The notes under the pieces were generated by a model. That model saw only the letters and a list, made by a program, of their open reading frames with translations. It had not been told where the DNA came from and searched no databases. The position numbers and the translations under genes are program-made. A stretch of DNA of 64,000 nt from an uncultured Methanobrevibacter sp. (GTDB lineage Archaea > Methanobacteriota > Methanobacteria > Methanobacteriales > Methanobacteriaceae). Shown in pieces: positions 43,601 to 53,700 of this stretch (position 1 is the stretch's first letter; each line of letters opens with the position of its first letter). Where the stretch lies: contig NZ_CAMHFP010000006.1 in NCBI RefSeq assembly GCF_946184425.1, positions 1 to 64,000 of the forward strand. Reading direction: 5' to 3'.

Positions 43601-45503
43601 CTTTGTTACCCATTTTAAATATGAGTTCTTCCAATTCACGAGCGGTCATTTTTTTCCTAATATCCCCACCGGTATCATATCCCTGTTCGTATAAGTTAAC
43701 AATTAAATCATATGTGGATTGAGTTACATTCAAATAAGAAGCACCAATTTCCGCTTTACCCGGCGGATAATTATACAATACAATTGCGATTGTTTTATCA
43801 GAATTTTTCAAATCCTTCAAATCAGCCCAACCACAACTTAATTTGACCATTTTATCTACACCAGATTGAATTACATGAGTCTTACCTTCACCATCGAGGT
43901 ATGATAAGATTACAGGACCATATACCCCTTCAAAACTTGGGAATGTAACCGCATATGTCCATTCAATTTGAGGACCTAATTCACTATTATAACTGTATTC
44001 TGAAATTTCGTCAACACCCTTCAAAATTGTCATGTCCATTTCAGATAAATCAGGCTCTGCTGAACCATTAGAATAACTTAAAGACCAACTATATAAGGAA
44101 GTAACGGATGAAATTCCCAATTTTGTAGTATTGGTAATTCTTTTTAATATAGAAGACATAGAAGGAGTAGTACTTGTTTTAAATATATTAAAAGCATGCC
44201 TACCATTCGCTTCATAACTTCTAATTAAAGCATCCACCACATCGCCCCCACAATAGTAAGTTGCAATAGCTATGAGATTTTTATCCGGATTTAATTTAGA
44301 TTTTAAATCATTTTCAAATCTGGCAAACAAATCTGTAGGATTTAAAGTGTGTTCAACCCAATATTCATATTCTTCCTTCATCCAATTTAGACTACCATCA
44401 TTTGTTTTTGTATAACCCGGATTTTGAATAATCCATTTATGAATCAATTCAGCTTCAGGTATAAGGGTATACATGCCCAAATCAGGATGGTAAAAACCAC
44501 ATTCAGGACTCATCAACGGAATTCCCTCATCTTTTAATGTAGGATTGGAATATTTACTTGGATTGATTAAATATCGAATATAATTAAAATAATTTTTCAT
44601 ATTAGATACCAAAACATCAGAATCCTTTATGTCATCAGCTTGGAAATAAGATCCTATATAGGTATTCTCAACAGTATCATAAGTATTGTTTTTTGGATTT
44701 GCTCCCACAATATGCATGCCTGTTGCATTTAAAATTTCCTGAGTATATGTACCAAATGTATATGCTACCTTATAATTTTTGTTAGCTGGAGAATTGGCCA
44801 ACATTTCTTTTAGATAAGAAGAAGTAAACCTTTTATAAGCTGAATTTTCAGCAAACATATCTATATGAATAAAATTAGCAAATTCAGCCAACCACACCCT
44901 TGACTCATCGAAATTTGTAGTACTGATATATGCAATCCTTCTTGACATGTTCATTAGCAAATCTACTTTTTCATTGTGTGAGTTATAATCAACCAATAAC
45001 AATATGTCAGGAACAAACATGAGTCCTTTAATATCAACGGATCCACTTTTTTTGGTAAAATCTATATTATTTAATTTAATAGGTTGATAAGTTGAATAAC
45101 TAATTTCTAAAGAATATTTAGAAGAACCTAAGTTTTTAATAACCGCATTACCTTTGGAATCTGTAGTATGAGTTGATACCAATTTATTTGAAGAGTCATA
45201 GACTTTAATGATTGCCCCTTTTAGATTAAATCCATCTTCATCCCATGTTTTGCCAGTTTCGTTATAAGAATCCTTTACATTAACAACATTAATTATATTA
45301 TTACCTGCTGTTAGTATTTGGTCATCTGATTGCGAAGACTGAGCATGTTGAATTTCTGGAGTTTGGACTACATCATCCAAGTTATCACTAGCACTTATAA
45401 TATCAGATACTGTTTCATTATCTCCTGCAAATACACTACTTATAGAAAACAAAAGCATAATTGTAATAATTAATGCGAATAACAGTCTATTATCTATTTT
45501 CGT
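40635..45503 (-). CDS. Exported, membrane-anchored CobN-like (cobaltochelatase/Mg-chelatase large subunit) protein, ACG start
   Basis: About 1622 residues. A signal peptide is followed by a Cna-B/Ig-like segment (residues about 75-145), then a full-length CobN/ChlH-type region with NMGTHGTLEWLPGTNLGATEGDW, PTIYPYIVSNPGEAMVARDR and FLYFLGCKPVW. After that come a Ser/Gly/Asn-rich stalk and a C-terminal transmembrane helix (FVIIAVIILIAIFLVGYA) with a DDYDDY tail. CobN normally inserts Co2+ into hydrogenobyrinic acid diamide in the cytoplasm with CobS/CobT, which are not seen here. The annotated-style ATG at 45458 lacks a ribosome binding site and basic residues. GGAGG (45511-45515) is exactly seven bases before an ACG at 45503, which yields KIDNRLLFALIITIMLLFS and a proper signal peptide; a TGA lies just upstream. 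Confidence 0.85.
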   Translation of the reverse strand, partial: TKIDNRLLFALIITIMLLFSISSVFAGDNETVSDIISASDNLDDVVQTPEIQHAQSSQSDDQILTAGNNIINVVNVKDSYNETGKTWDEDGFNLKGAIIKVYDSSNKLVSTHTTDSKGNAVIKNLGSSKYSLEISYSTYQPIKLNNIDFTKKSGSVDIKGLMFVPDILLLVDYNSHNEKVDLLMNMSRRIAYISTTNFDESRVWLAEFANFIHIDMFAENSAYKRFTSSYLKEMLANSPANKNYKVAYTFGTYTQEILNATGMHIVGANPKNNTYDTVENTYIGSYFQADDIKDSDVLVSNMKNYFNYIRYLINPSKYSNPTLKDEGIPLMSPECGFYHPDLGMYTLIPEAELIHKWIIQNPGYTKTNDGSLNWMKEEYEYWVEHTLNPTDLFARFENDLKSKLNPDKNLIAIATYYCGGDVVDALIRSYEANGRHAFNIFKTSTTPSMSSILKRITNTTKLGISSVTSLYSWSLSYSNGSAEPDLSEMDMTILKGVDEISEYSYNSELGPQIEWTYAVTFPSFEGVYGPVILSYLDGEGKTHVIQSGVDKMVKLSCGWADLKDLKNSDKTIAIVLYNYPPGKAEIGASYLNVTQSTYDLIVNLYEQGYDTGGDIRKKMTARELEELIFKMGNKGSWAYGLLKQYVEDNYDELVKHHQLISTKDFRQLIKDIPQRLIKNMTDYWGSGLGPSMVYNGTDQQYMVVPGMWFGKVFVTFQPSRGWEELKTVENYHDLTLPPTQYYVSYYKWLDKTAKVNAIINMGTHGTLEWLPGTNLGATEGDWTFELTLNPTIYPYIVSNPGEAMVARDRISALLITHMTPAMVSSGLYGNYTVLNNYINYYKDQVKLNVTSNAEEYKQKILKLAPTLGFRNFTGSVETFQEWLDDLHLYLEDMEDDFITYGLHTLGKILTGNELTEEVMTITSSQTKIYNYLMEYLYPELKGKNFNDDVQGNIKYLNQTNAIKKFLLNYISQLVNGSSVDELTGKYNIPKGSSLYNATAYAAQVIVNIQNNNEWNAIFTALQGGYVPAGLFADPSYGDSIPTGYDGYASDPTRMPSESAYESAIKIVDLLLANYYEKHGKWPELTSLILWGTEISRTEGIGVAEFLYFLGCKPVWADNGKVIGVEKLPLENLTVKLSNGTVLNRPRIDVFASIVTNNKDWINWMLTAVKLAAFAEGENETNNYVIKHYNENPMLDRLFGLPGNVLEGTGMSTLIPNTADWEKSTVNEVLMDIYLSRVSFSWTIDDKGNIDIKSQKENFKYLLGKTDLITQNFDSTWRLFDSDDYYDWFGGLYNAANILRERNGLPRPDTAFVDIRNKNKYVARTYQEEIEYESRTMLLNPKYYMPLITGGGTGMNAYAARYQNMFGGLTVSNEHLGKELGQQMSNELLGMSGYIDGATASFGYQTSLLWMVYLADQGVWDGDASTVQKLIDEYIKQVIEYSVACCHHTCKNLAFNAKIIQMSSLTPAQKAKFAEILAQATNTDPLYQMPEEEGTSGDNTGSNSGSSDNKGQDSSNAQQLANGTSQDKSSSSDGGNTGFGADASPSGDAKSATEFASDASSASASGAGDAGSKAYELSQQSAAKSASATESSMPIFVIIAVIILIAIFLVGYARDQKDDYDDY

Positions 45504-45701
45504 ATTTTCACCTCCTTTTCATTTATTATAACTAACATAGCAATATCGATTAAGATTTACTATAAGTTTAAATTTGACTTGAAAACATATAAACATTACT
45601 AAACTAAATCAAAATTATAATATGCTAAAATACAATTATTTGGGATAAATTTAAATACTTAATCAAATAAATAAAGTGTGCTATTATATAGAGGTGATAA
45701 T
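45504..45701. promoter_or_regulatory. Divergent intergenic region between the CobN-like and DUF1002 genes
   Basis: On the minus side it holds the AAAGGAGGTGA ribosome binding site of the CobN-like gene. On the plus side a TATA-like AAATTTAAATAC near 45647-45658 lies upstream of an AGAGGTGATAAT ribosome binding site for the DUF1002 gene. No other feature is apparent. Confidence 0.5.
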
Positions 45702-46544
45702 ATGCGAAAGATTACTATTGGTATAGTTATTTTATCTATAATCATAATAGGCATGGTTATACCAGCAGGGTTTTCCGGTCAAGCAAATTCAGTTGTTATA
45801 ACTTATGGTGAAACTACTCATGCGAATACAAACTACAAATCTGACGTTGATTCCTTTTTCAAAAGTCAAAGTAATTTGGATTTAGGTAGTGCAGTCGAAA
45901 AAATTATTACAGCTAATGACGTTAACAAAATTGCAAGCTCAATAACTGGAAGAACATACGATTCAAGTCAAGTCTTTTCCTCAGCACTTGTTAACTTAAA
46001 CGATAACGACAATCTAGAAGTTAGTGTGGATAAAGCAAAAATCACCACTATAACTGGAGATATGTACTTATCTGCATTAAAATCAGCAGGAATTACAAAT
46101 GGACATATTTACGTAACAAGTCCAGTAAAAGCTACTGGTGAATCTGCTCTTGCAGGAATTATGAACTGTTACGAAGAAGCAACCAACGTTGAAATTCCAG
46201 AAACTGTAAAAGAAGCAGCAAACAAAGAAATTTACACTCAGGCAGAGGTTGTTCAAGAGTCAAATGTCAGTTCAGATAAGGTATCCAAATTAGTAGACGA
46301 TGTAAAAGAAACTGTAAAACAGGAAAATATTACAGATCATCAAACTATTGTAAATATCATTTACAACTATACTGTAAACAATAACATCAATATTACAAAC
46401 AGTAGTATTGAAAACCTTGCAAACTCCATTGAACAAACACAAAACGTTCAGGGAGATGTTAGCAACTATGAAAATCAAGTAACTGAGGTTCTAAATGGTA
46501 CCAAAGATACTGCAAATGATTTTTTAGGTGGAATATTTGGATAA
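45702..46544 (+). CDS. Exported DUF1002 (YpuA-like) protein
   Basis: A 280-residue protein with an N-terminal signal sequence or anchor (MRKITIGIVILSIIIIGMVIP). The body, VVITYGETTHANTNYK, VSVDKAKITTITGDMYLSALKSAGITNGHIYVTSPVKATGESALAGIMNCYE, fits the DUF1002 family of unknown function found in Firmicutes and methanogens. The C-terminal half is helical with DVKETVKQENIT and NNNINIT repeats. The start is the ATG at 45702, four bases after GGTGA; the GTG eight codons earlier precedes this ribosome binding site. It is the only plus-strand exported gene within the surface island and is divergent from the CobN-like gene. Confidence 0.88.
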   Translation: MRKITIGIVILSIIIIGMVIPAGFSGQANSVVITYGETTHANTNYKSDVDSFFKSQSNLDLGSAVEKIITANDVNKIASSITGRTYDSSQVFSSALVNLNDNDNLEVSVDKAKITTITGDMYLSALKSAGITNGHIYVTSPVKATGESALAGIMNCYEEATNVEIPETVKEAANKEIYTQAEVVQESNVSSDKVSKLVDDVKETVKQENITDHQTIVNIIYNYTVNNNINITNSSIENLANSIEQTQNVQGDVSNYENQVTEVLNGTKDTANDFLGGIFG

Positions 46545-46566
46545 TATTCCACAAAATTCTTTTTTT
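46529..46566 (+). terminator. Hairpin plus T-tract terminator of the DUF1002 gene
   Basis: TGGAATATT (46529-46537) pairs with AATATTCCA (46543-46551), followed by CAAAATTC and seven Ts. The TAA stop (46542-46544) spans the loop and right arm. Confidence 0.72.
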
Positions 46567-46624
46567 GTAAAATTACTTTAACTATTTTATTATAATATAT
46601 TATTAGAAAAACTTTTGTGATTTT

Positions 46625-47632
46625 ATGGAATGGAAAATTGGCAATGTCAGAATAGATAATCAAGTCGTTTTAGCTCCCATGGCAGGAATATGTGAGTTAA
46701 CTTTCAGAAGCATTATCAAATCAATGGGATGTGGACTTATAGAAACTGAAATGGTTTCTGATAGAGGCATCAGTTACGATAATACGCGAACTCAGGACAT
46801 GTTACAGATGAATGACTGTGAACGGCCAATTTCCCAACAGATTTTTGGATCTGAAGTAAAAACCATGAAGGAAGCTTCTACGTACATATATGAACATATG
46901 AAACCTGACATCATCGATATCAATATGGGCTGTCCCGTAAGGAAAGTTGCGGTTAAAGCCAATGCCGGAAGTGCACTTTTAAAAACACCTGATAAGGCAT
47001 ATAAAATAATATGTGAAGTTGTTGATAGTGTCCCAGTTCCAGTAACAGTTAAAATTAGAAGTGGATGGGATAAAGAACATATTAACGCTCTTGAAATAGC
47101 AAAACTTGTTGAAGATGCAGGCGCATCAGCCATTACAGTTCACCCCCGCACCAAGTTTGACACATATGGCGTTGATGCAGACTGGTCCATAATTAAAGCA
47201 GTTAAAGCGGAACTTTCAATACCCGTTATTGGAAATGGAGATATCAGAAGTTGTTTTGATGCTGAAAAAATGATAAATGAAACTCAATGTGATGCCGTGA
47301 TGATTGGAAGAGCAACACTAGGAAATCCATGGATTATAAAGCAATGCATCGAATATTTAGAAGACGGAACACTTCCCCAAAAAGTAACTATTGAAGAAAA
47401 AATGGAAATGTTAAAAAAACATACTGAATTACTTTTTAAATATAAACCTGAAAAGGTAGCTATTTCTAAAATGAGGGTTCATGCAGCATATTACTTGAAA
47501 AATCTGCCAAAAAGTGTTGAAATTAAACCAAAACTATTTAAAACAACCACTCCAGAAGAACTGTTTGAAATAATCGACGAATATTTAAAAACACTTGAAG
47601 AATTTTTTAATAGAAAAAAATCAAATAATTAA
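46625..47632 (+). CDS. dus: tRNA-dihydrouridine synthase
   Basis: This FMN-dependent enzyme reduces specific uridines in tRNA. The 335-residue protein shows VVLAPMAGICELTFR near residue 14, the catalytic-cysteine block DINMGCPVRKVAVKANAGSAL near residue 98, KIRSGWD, ITVHPRTK, IPVIGNGDI and GRATLGNPW. A C-terminal helical domain completes the family layout. It starts at an ATG 80 bases after the DUF1002 stop, has no strong ribosome binding site, and TATA-like sequence lies about 30 bases upstream. It is the only housekeeping gene in the surface island. Confidence 0.95.
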   Translation: MEWKIGNVRIDNQVVLAPMAGICELTFRSIIKSMGCGLIETEMVSDRGISYDNTRTQDMLQMNDCERPISQQIFGSEVKTMKEASTYIYEHMKPDIIDINMGCPVRKVAVKANAGSALLKTPDKAYKIICEVVDSVPVPVTVKIRSGWDKEHINALEIAKLVEDAGASAITVHPRTKFDTYGVDADWSIIKAVKAELSIPVIGNGDIRSCFDAEKMINETQCDAVMIGRATLGNPWIIKQCIEYLEDGTLPQKVTIEEKMEMLKKHTELLFKYKPEKVAISKMRVHAAYYLKNLPKSVEIKPKLFKTTTPEELFEIIDEYLKTLEEFFNRKKSNN

Positions 47633-47735
47633 TAAATCATTGCCAGTGAGAGTAAACTCTATCAAATCAAAATAAACTACCAAAAAACAACCATAAAATA
47701 ATATAAATATAATCTGTTTAAAATTAGTGAAAAAA
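47633..47735. other. Short intergenic gap between convergent dus and the giant adhesin
   Basis: About 100 A/T-rich bases with no gene. A-runs near 47730 provide the T-tract of the giant adhesin's terminator when read on the minus strand. Confidence 0.4.
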
Positions 47736-47768
47736 ATAAAAAGTTAGTGAGATTGATTAATCTCACTA
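47729..47768 (-). terminator. Hairpin plus T-tract terminator of the giant adhesin
   Basis: TAGTGAGATT (47745-47754) pairs with AATCTCACTA (47759-47768), a 10-bp stem with a 4-base loop, followed on the minus strand by ACTTTTTATTTTTTT. The TAG stop (47766-47768) lies inside the stem. Confidence 0.75.
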
Positions 47769-50700
47769 GTTAGTCACTATCATTACTCTTCTAGACGCTG
47801 CATTATAACAACTATTACCCTTATAGCTTATAAGTGCAATAAATTTAGCTTTTTTGGTTAATTTAGTAATCTTAAAGATTGCTTTACCATTAGCATCGGT
47901 TTTTGCACTATAAACAACACCATTAATCTTTAAATTAACACGAACATTCTTAATAGGATGTTTATTATAATCTTTAAATACAGCCACATATTGTTTAACT
48001 TTCAATGCTGCTTTGTAAACCCTATTCTGTGCATATATATAAGAGTTTACTTTAACAACTTTAACTGTAGCGGATGTTGAAGATTTAGTGTATTTGTTAG
48101 TGCCAAGGAATGTTACTTTAGCAGTGTATACTTTTGGAGTCAAACCAACTGTAGTTAATTTAGCTTGACCGTTCTCATCAGCAGTTACAACAGTGGTCTT
48201 ACCATTGATTTCAATTGAAACTTTCTGACCCGCCAACAAATTACCGTATTCATCTTTCATGATAACAAGGATGTTCCTATGTTCATCATTATATAAAACT
48301 CTGAAATTCGGAGAGAAAAGAACTGTTTTCAATTTAACGGAGACATTGAATGCAGCTTGAGTAGAATTACGGTTATACTTGTCATCACCAAGATAATTAG
48401 CAGTGATGTTATACATACCTTCAGGCAATACTCCCATGAATTTTGCAGTACCATTTTCCAATTTAAGGTAAATGCTAGTTTCATTGATGATTAATTCAAC
48501 GAAACCAGTAGCATCTGCTTCAACATTGAAGGTAATATTTACATTATTGCCATCAGTAATTGGAAGTACTGAAATGGAAGTATCTTTTTTAGGTGGAATT
48601 GCTATTTCAAATGTGTTTGATGTAGAATTAGTATTGAACCTATCATCACCCATGTAAGTTGCAATTACTGTGTATTTTCCATTAGGTAAAATATCTTCAC
48701 GAACTGCTTTACCATTTATTACATCAGCATACAAAGTAGAATCTCCAACACCAGACACAACAAATTTAACAAGACCAGTAGCATCAGAATTGATGTTTAC
48801 AGTTAATGTCACATTATTGCCTGCAGTGCCAACATCCAAACTAATTTCAGTGTTTTCTTTAACCGGATCAACAACTGTGAAAACGACTTTAGTACTGTTC
48901 TGGTTGAAATTATCATCACCAAGATAAGTTACATTACCATAATAACTACCAGCCCTCAAATTAGTAACTAAAACTCCAACACCATCAGTTAATTCAATAT
49001 TAACAACAGTACCACCAACAGCTAATTTAACAAATCCAGTAGCATTTTCATCAACATTCACAGTCAAGGTTACCCTGTTACCATTCACATCAGCACGAGC
49101 AGCAATAGGAGTATCCTTCTTAATATGACCCACAACAGTGAAATCTTCAGAAGTAATATTAGTATTAAACCAACTATCTCCCATATAAGTTGCAACTACA
49201 GTGTAATCACCACTTAAAAGAACATATTCAAGAACCGCTTTACCTTTAATTACATCTGCATAGAGAGTATAATCTTCTGGACCAGTTATCTGGAATTTAA
49301 CAAGACCAGATGCAATTTCATCAACAGTAACTGTCATTTTCACATTGTTTTCATCAGTAACGATATCCAAAGAGATTGGAGTATCATCCTTAGCAGGTTC
49401 TACAAGTGTAAATTCACATTTAGTGGAGTTCTTATTGAAGTTTGCATCACCAAGGTAAGTAACATCCAAAGTGTAGCTTCCATAAGGCAAAGTAATTGTC
49501 AAAGTACCTTCACCATTTTCCAATGCAATATTAGATACGCTAACACCAGATTTCACTTCAACAAATCCAGTAGCATTTTCATCAACCTTAACAGTCAATA
49601 AAACTCTGTTTGCATTAGTTTCAACAGTTACCTCAATAGGAGTATCCTTCATCACATGACCAAGGATTTCAACATCCTTAGAAGTAGTGTTAGTGTTGAA
49701 TACTGAATCACCCATATATGTAGCAACAACAGTGTAATTTCCAGGTTCAATGCTGTTAGTAAATGTTTCAACATGACCATCAATAACATCCATATACATA
49801 GTATACTCTTCACCGGTTTCCTTACCTACCATATAGAATTTAACCAAACCAGTTGCAGATTTATCCACATCAACAATAACCAAAGCAGTATCCTCACCAA
49901 CAACAATATTAAGATCAATAGTGGTATTTTTCTTGGAAGCTTCTGTTACGGTAAATGTCAATTTAGTACTGTTCATATTGTAGTTATCATCACCAAGATA
50001 AGTTACATCAACAAGGTAACTGTTTGGAACCAAGGAAGTTGTTAATGTTGCAACACCATCTACCACTTCCATATTAGCAACAGAACCACTAAAGGTCAGT
50101 TTTACAAATCCAGTAGCATTTTCATCAACATTCACAGTTATTGTAACCCTATTACCATTCACATCAGCACGAGCAGCAATAGGAGTATCCTTCTTAATAT
50201 GGCCCACAACAGTGAAATCAGCATAAGTAATATTAGTGTTGAACCTATTATCACCCATATATGTTGCAACTACAGTGTAATCGCCAGTTTCAAGAATATC
50301 TTCAAGAACCGCTTTACCATCAATTACATCGACATAGAGAGTGTATTCCTCTTCACCTGTTACCTGGAATTTGACAAGACCAGATGCAGCTTCATTAACA
50401 ATAGCAGTTATTGCCACATTGTTTTCTTCAGTAACGATATCTAAAGAGATTGGAGTGTTTTCCTTAGCAGGTTCTACAAGTGTGAATTCACATTTAGTGG
50501 AGTTCTTATTGTAGTTCGCATCACCAAGATAAGTAACATCCAAAGTGTAACTTCCATAAGGCAAAGTAATCGCTAATGTACCTTCACCATTTTCCAATGC
50601 AATATTAGATACACTGACACCAGATTTGACTTCAACAAATCCAGTAGCATTTTCATCAACCTTAACAGTTAATGTAACTCTGTTTGCATTAGTTTCAACA

Positions 50701-53700
50701 GTTACATCAATTGGAGTATCCTTCATCACATGACCAAGGATTTCAACATCCTTGGATGTGGTGTTGGTGTTGAATACTGAATCACCCATATATGTAGCAA
50801 CAACAGTGTAATTTCCAGGTTCAATGCTGTTAGTAAATGTTTCAACATGACCATCAATAACATCCATATACATAGTATACTCTTCACCGGTTTCCTTACC
50901 TACCATATAGAATTTAACCAAACCAGTTGCAGATTTATTCAAATCAACTTTAACCAATGCAGCATCTTCATAAACATCAATGTTAAGATCAATAGGAGTG
51001 TTTTTCTTGGAAACCTCAACTATAGTGAATGTCACCTTGGTCTTGTTCATATTATAGTTATCATCACCAAGATAATTAACATCAACAAAGTAACTGCCCG
51101 GAACCAATGTAGTTGTTAATGTTGCAACACCATCAACTACTTCAATATTAGTAACAGTACTGCCAACAATCAGTTTTACAAATCCAGTAGCATTTTCATC
51201 AACATTCACAGTTAATTTAACCCTGTTACCATTCACATCAGCACTAGCAGAAATAGGAGTATCCTTCTTAATATGACCCGCAATAGTGAACTCAGCATAA
51301 GTAATATTAGTATTAAACCTGCTATCTCCCATATATGTTGCAATTACCATGTAATCGCCAGTTTCAAGAATATCTTCAAGAACTGCATTACCGTTAATTA
51401 CATCAGCATAGAGAGTGTATTCTTCCGGACCGGATACTTGGAATTTGACAAGTCCTGTTGCAGTATCATTAACAGTAACAGTCATTGCCACATCGTTTTC
51501 ACCAGTCACGACATCTAAAGAGATTGGAGTGTTTTCTTTAACAGGTTCTACAAGTGTGAATTCACATTTAGTGGAGTTCTTATTGAAGTTTGCATCACCA
51601 AGGTAAGTTACATCCAAAGTGTAGCTTCCGTAAGGCAGTGTAATTGCTAATGTACCTTCACCATTTTCCAATGCGATATTAGATACACTATCACCAGATT
51701 TGACTTCAACAAATCCAGTAGCATTTTCATCAACCTTAACAGTCAATAAAACTCTGTTTGCATTAGTTTCAACAGTTACCTCAATAGGAGTATCCTTCAT
51801 CACATGACCAAGGATTTCAACATCCTTAGAAGTAGTGTTAGTGTTGAATACTGAATCACCCATATATGTAGCAACAACAGTGTAATTTCCAGGTTCAATG
51901 CTGTTAGTAAATGTTTCAACATGACCCTCGATAACATCCATATACATAGTATATTCTTCACCAGTTTCTTTACCTACCATATAGAATTTTACCAAACCAG
52001 TTGCAGATTTATTCAAATCAACTATAATTAAAGCAGTGTCTTCACCAGCAATAATGTTAAGATCAATAGTGGTATTTTCCTTGGAAATTTCTGTTACAGT
52101 AAATGCCACATTAGTACTGTTCATATTGAAGTTATCATCACCTAGATAAGTAACATCAACAAAGTAACTATTTGGAAGTAAATTAGTAGTTAATTTTGCA
52201 ACACCATCAACTACTTCAATATTTGCAACAGTACCACCAACAGCTAACCTTACAAATCCAGTAGCATTTTCATCAACATTCACAGTCACTGTAACCCTGT
52301 ATCCAACCACATCAGCACTAGCAGAAATAGGAGTATCCTTCTTAATGTGACCTCTGATAGTGAAATCTTCATAAGTGATGTTAGTATTGAATCTGTTATC
52401 ACCCATATAGGTTGCGATTACTGTATAATCACCAGTTTCAAGAACATCCTCAAGAACCGCTTTACCATCAATTACATCGACATAGAGAGTGTATTCCTCT
52501 TCACCGGTTACTTGGAACTTGACAAGACCGGTTGCTGCATCATTAACAGTGACAGTCATTGTCACATTGTTTTCTCCAGTTGCGACATCCAATTCAATTG
52601 GAGTGTCCTGTTTATTTACATTGAATGTTGTGGTATTATATGCGCTGTAGTTACCGTCAACAACAGTTACAGAAACAAAAATATCCTTACCAACATTTAA
52701 ATCAGGAATATATTTAACTCCTTCTCCATCATTAACAGATACAGTATAGTTTTCACCTCTAATACTTACAATGTATTCACCGTCAACATCAGACTGAACA
52801 ACAACAGTAGCATTATCACCATAAGTAATATCCTCAACAGAAACAACAACGGAAATCTGTTTACTTGTTACTTCAAATATTGCTTCTTCAAATGCGGAAT
52901 AATTTCCGTCAATTGCAGTTGCATTAACAGTATAACTTCCAACAGTCAAGCCAGGAACTGAAACATTTCCGGTACCGTTTACAACAGTAACTTTATGAGT
53001 TTCATTACCTATGTAAACGAGATATTCGCCGTCAACTTCTGCACCAACAGTAACTACTGCATTTTCGCCGTAGGTTATATTGGATACAGTAATGTTTAAT
53101 TCTACAGTTTTTGGAATGACTAATACTACGCCAGAATAGACTATAGATTTATTGGTGTAGTAGGAATCACCTTCATAAGTACCTGTGACCAGATATTTTC
53201 CAACATTGTCTACAACATACAAATTAGGAACAACAAGTTCTTCGAGACAGGATTGTGTGATAGTGTAAACAGGATTCATATTGGAATCATATACAGTGTA
53301 GGTAATGTTTCCATATGCATTTTCTGGAACTTTCACATGAACAGTTGCATTTTCACCATAATAAATAGTATCGTTAGATAGGTTGAAAATTCCGATATTT
53401 TCATTAACTGTTAAATTAGCATAGCCGTATGCTTCATTATAGTCGTCAGTTTCAATTTTATAAACTTTGATTTCATATTTACCAGGTTTGAAGTTTTTAC
53501 TTGGAACTGTAAATGTTCCGCTGCCGTCAATATACAATGAAACTGCATCATCGTAGCTGTCGTTTATAAATACGGTATAATAATCAGCAACGTCGACTTT
53601 TACATTAATTTCAATATCTTCACCATAGTTAGCTTCAGCATCGCTTACAGTTATGTTTGGAGTGGTTTTGTAAACTTCCACATAAACTGGTATACCGACT

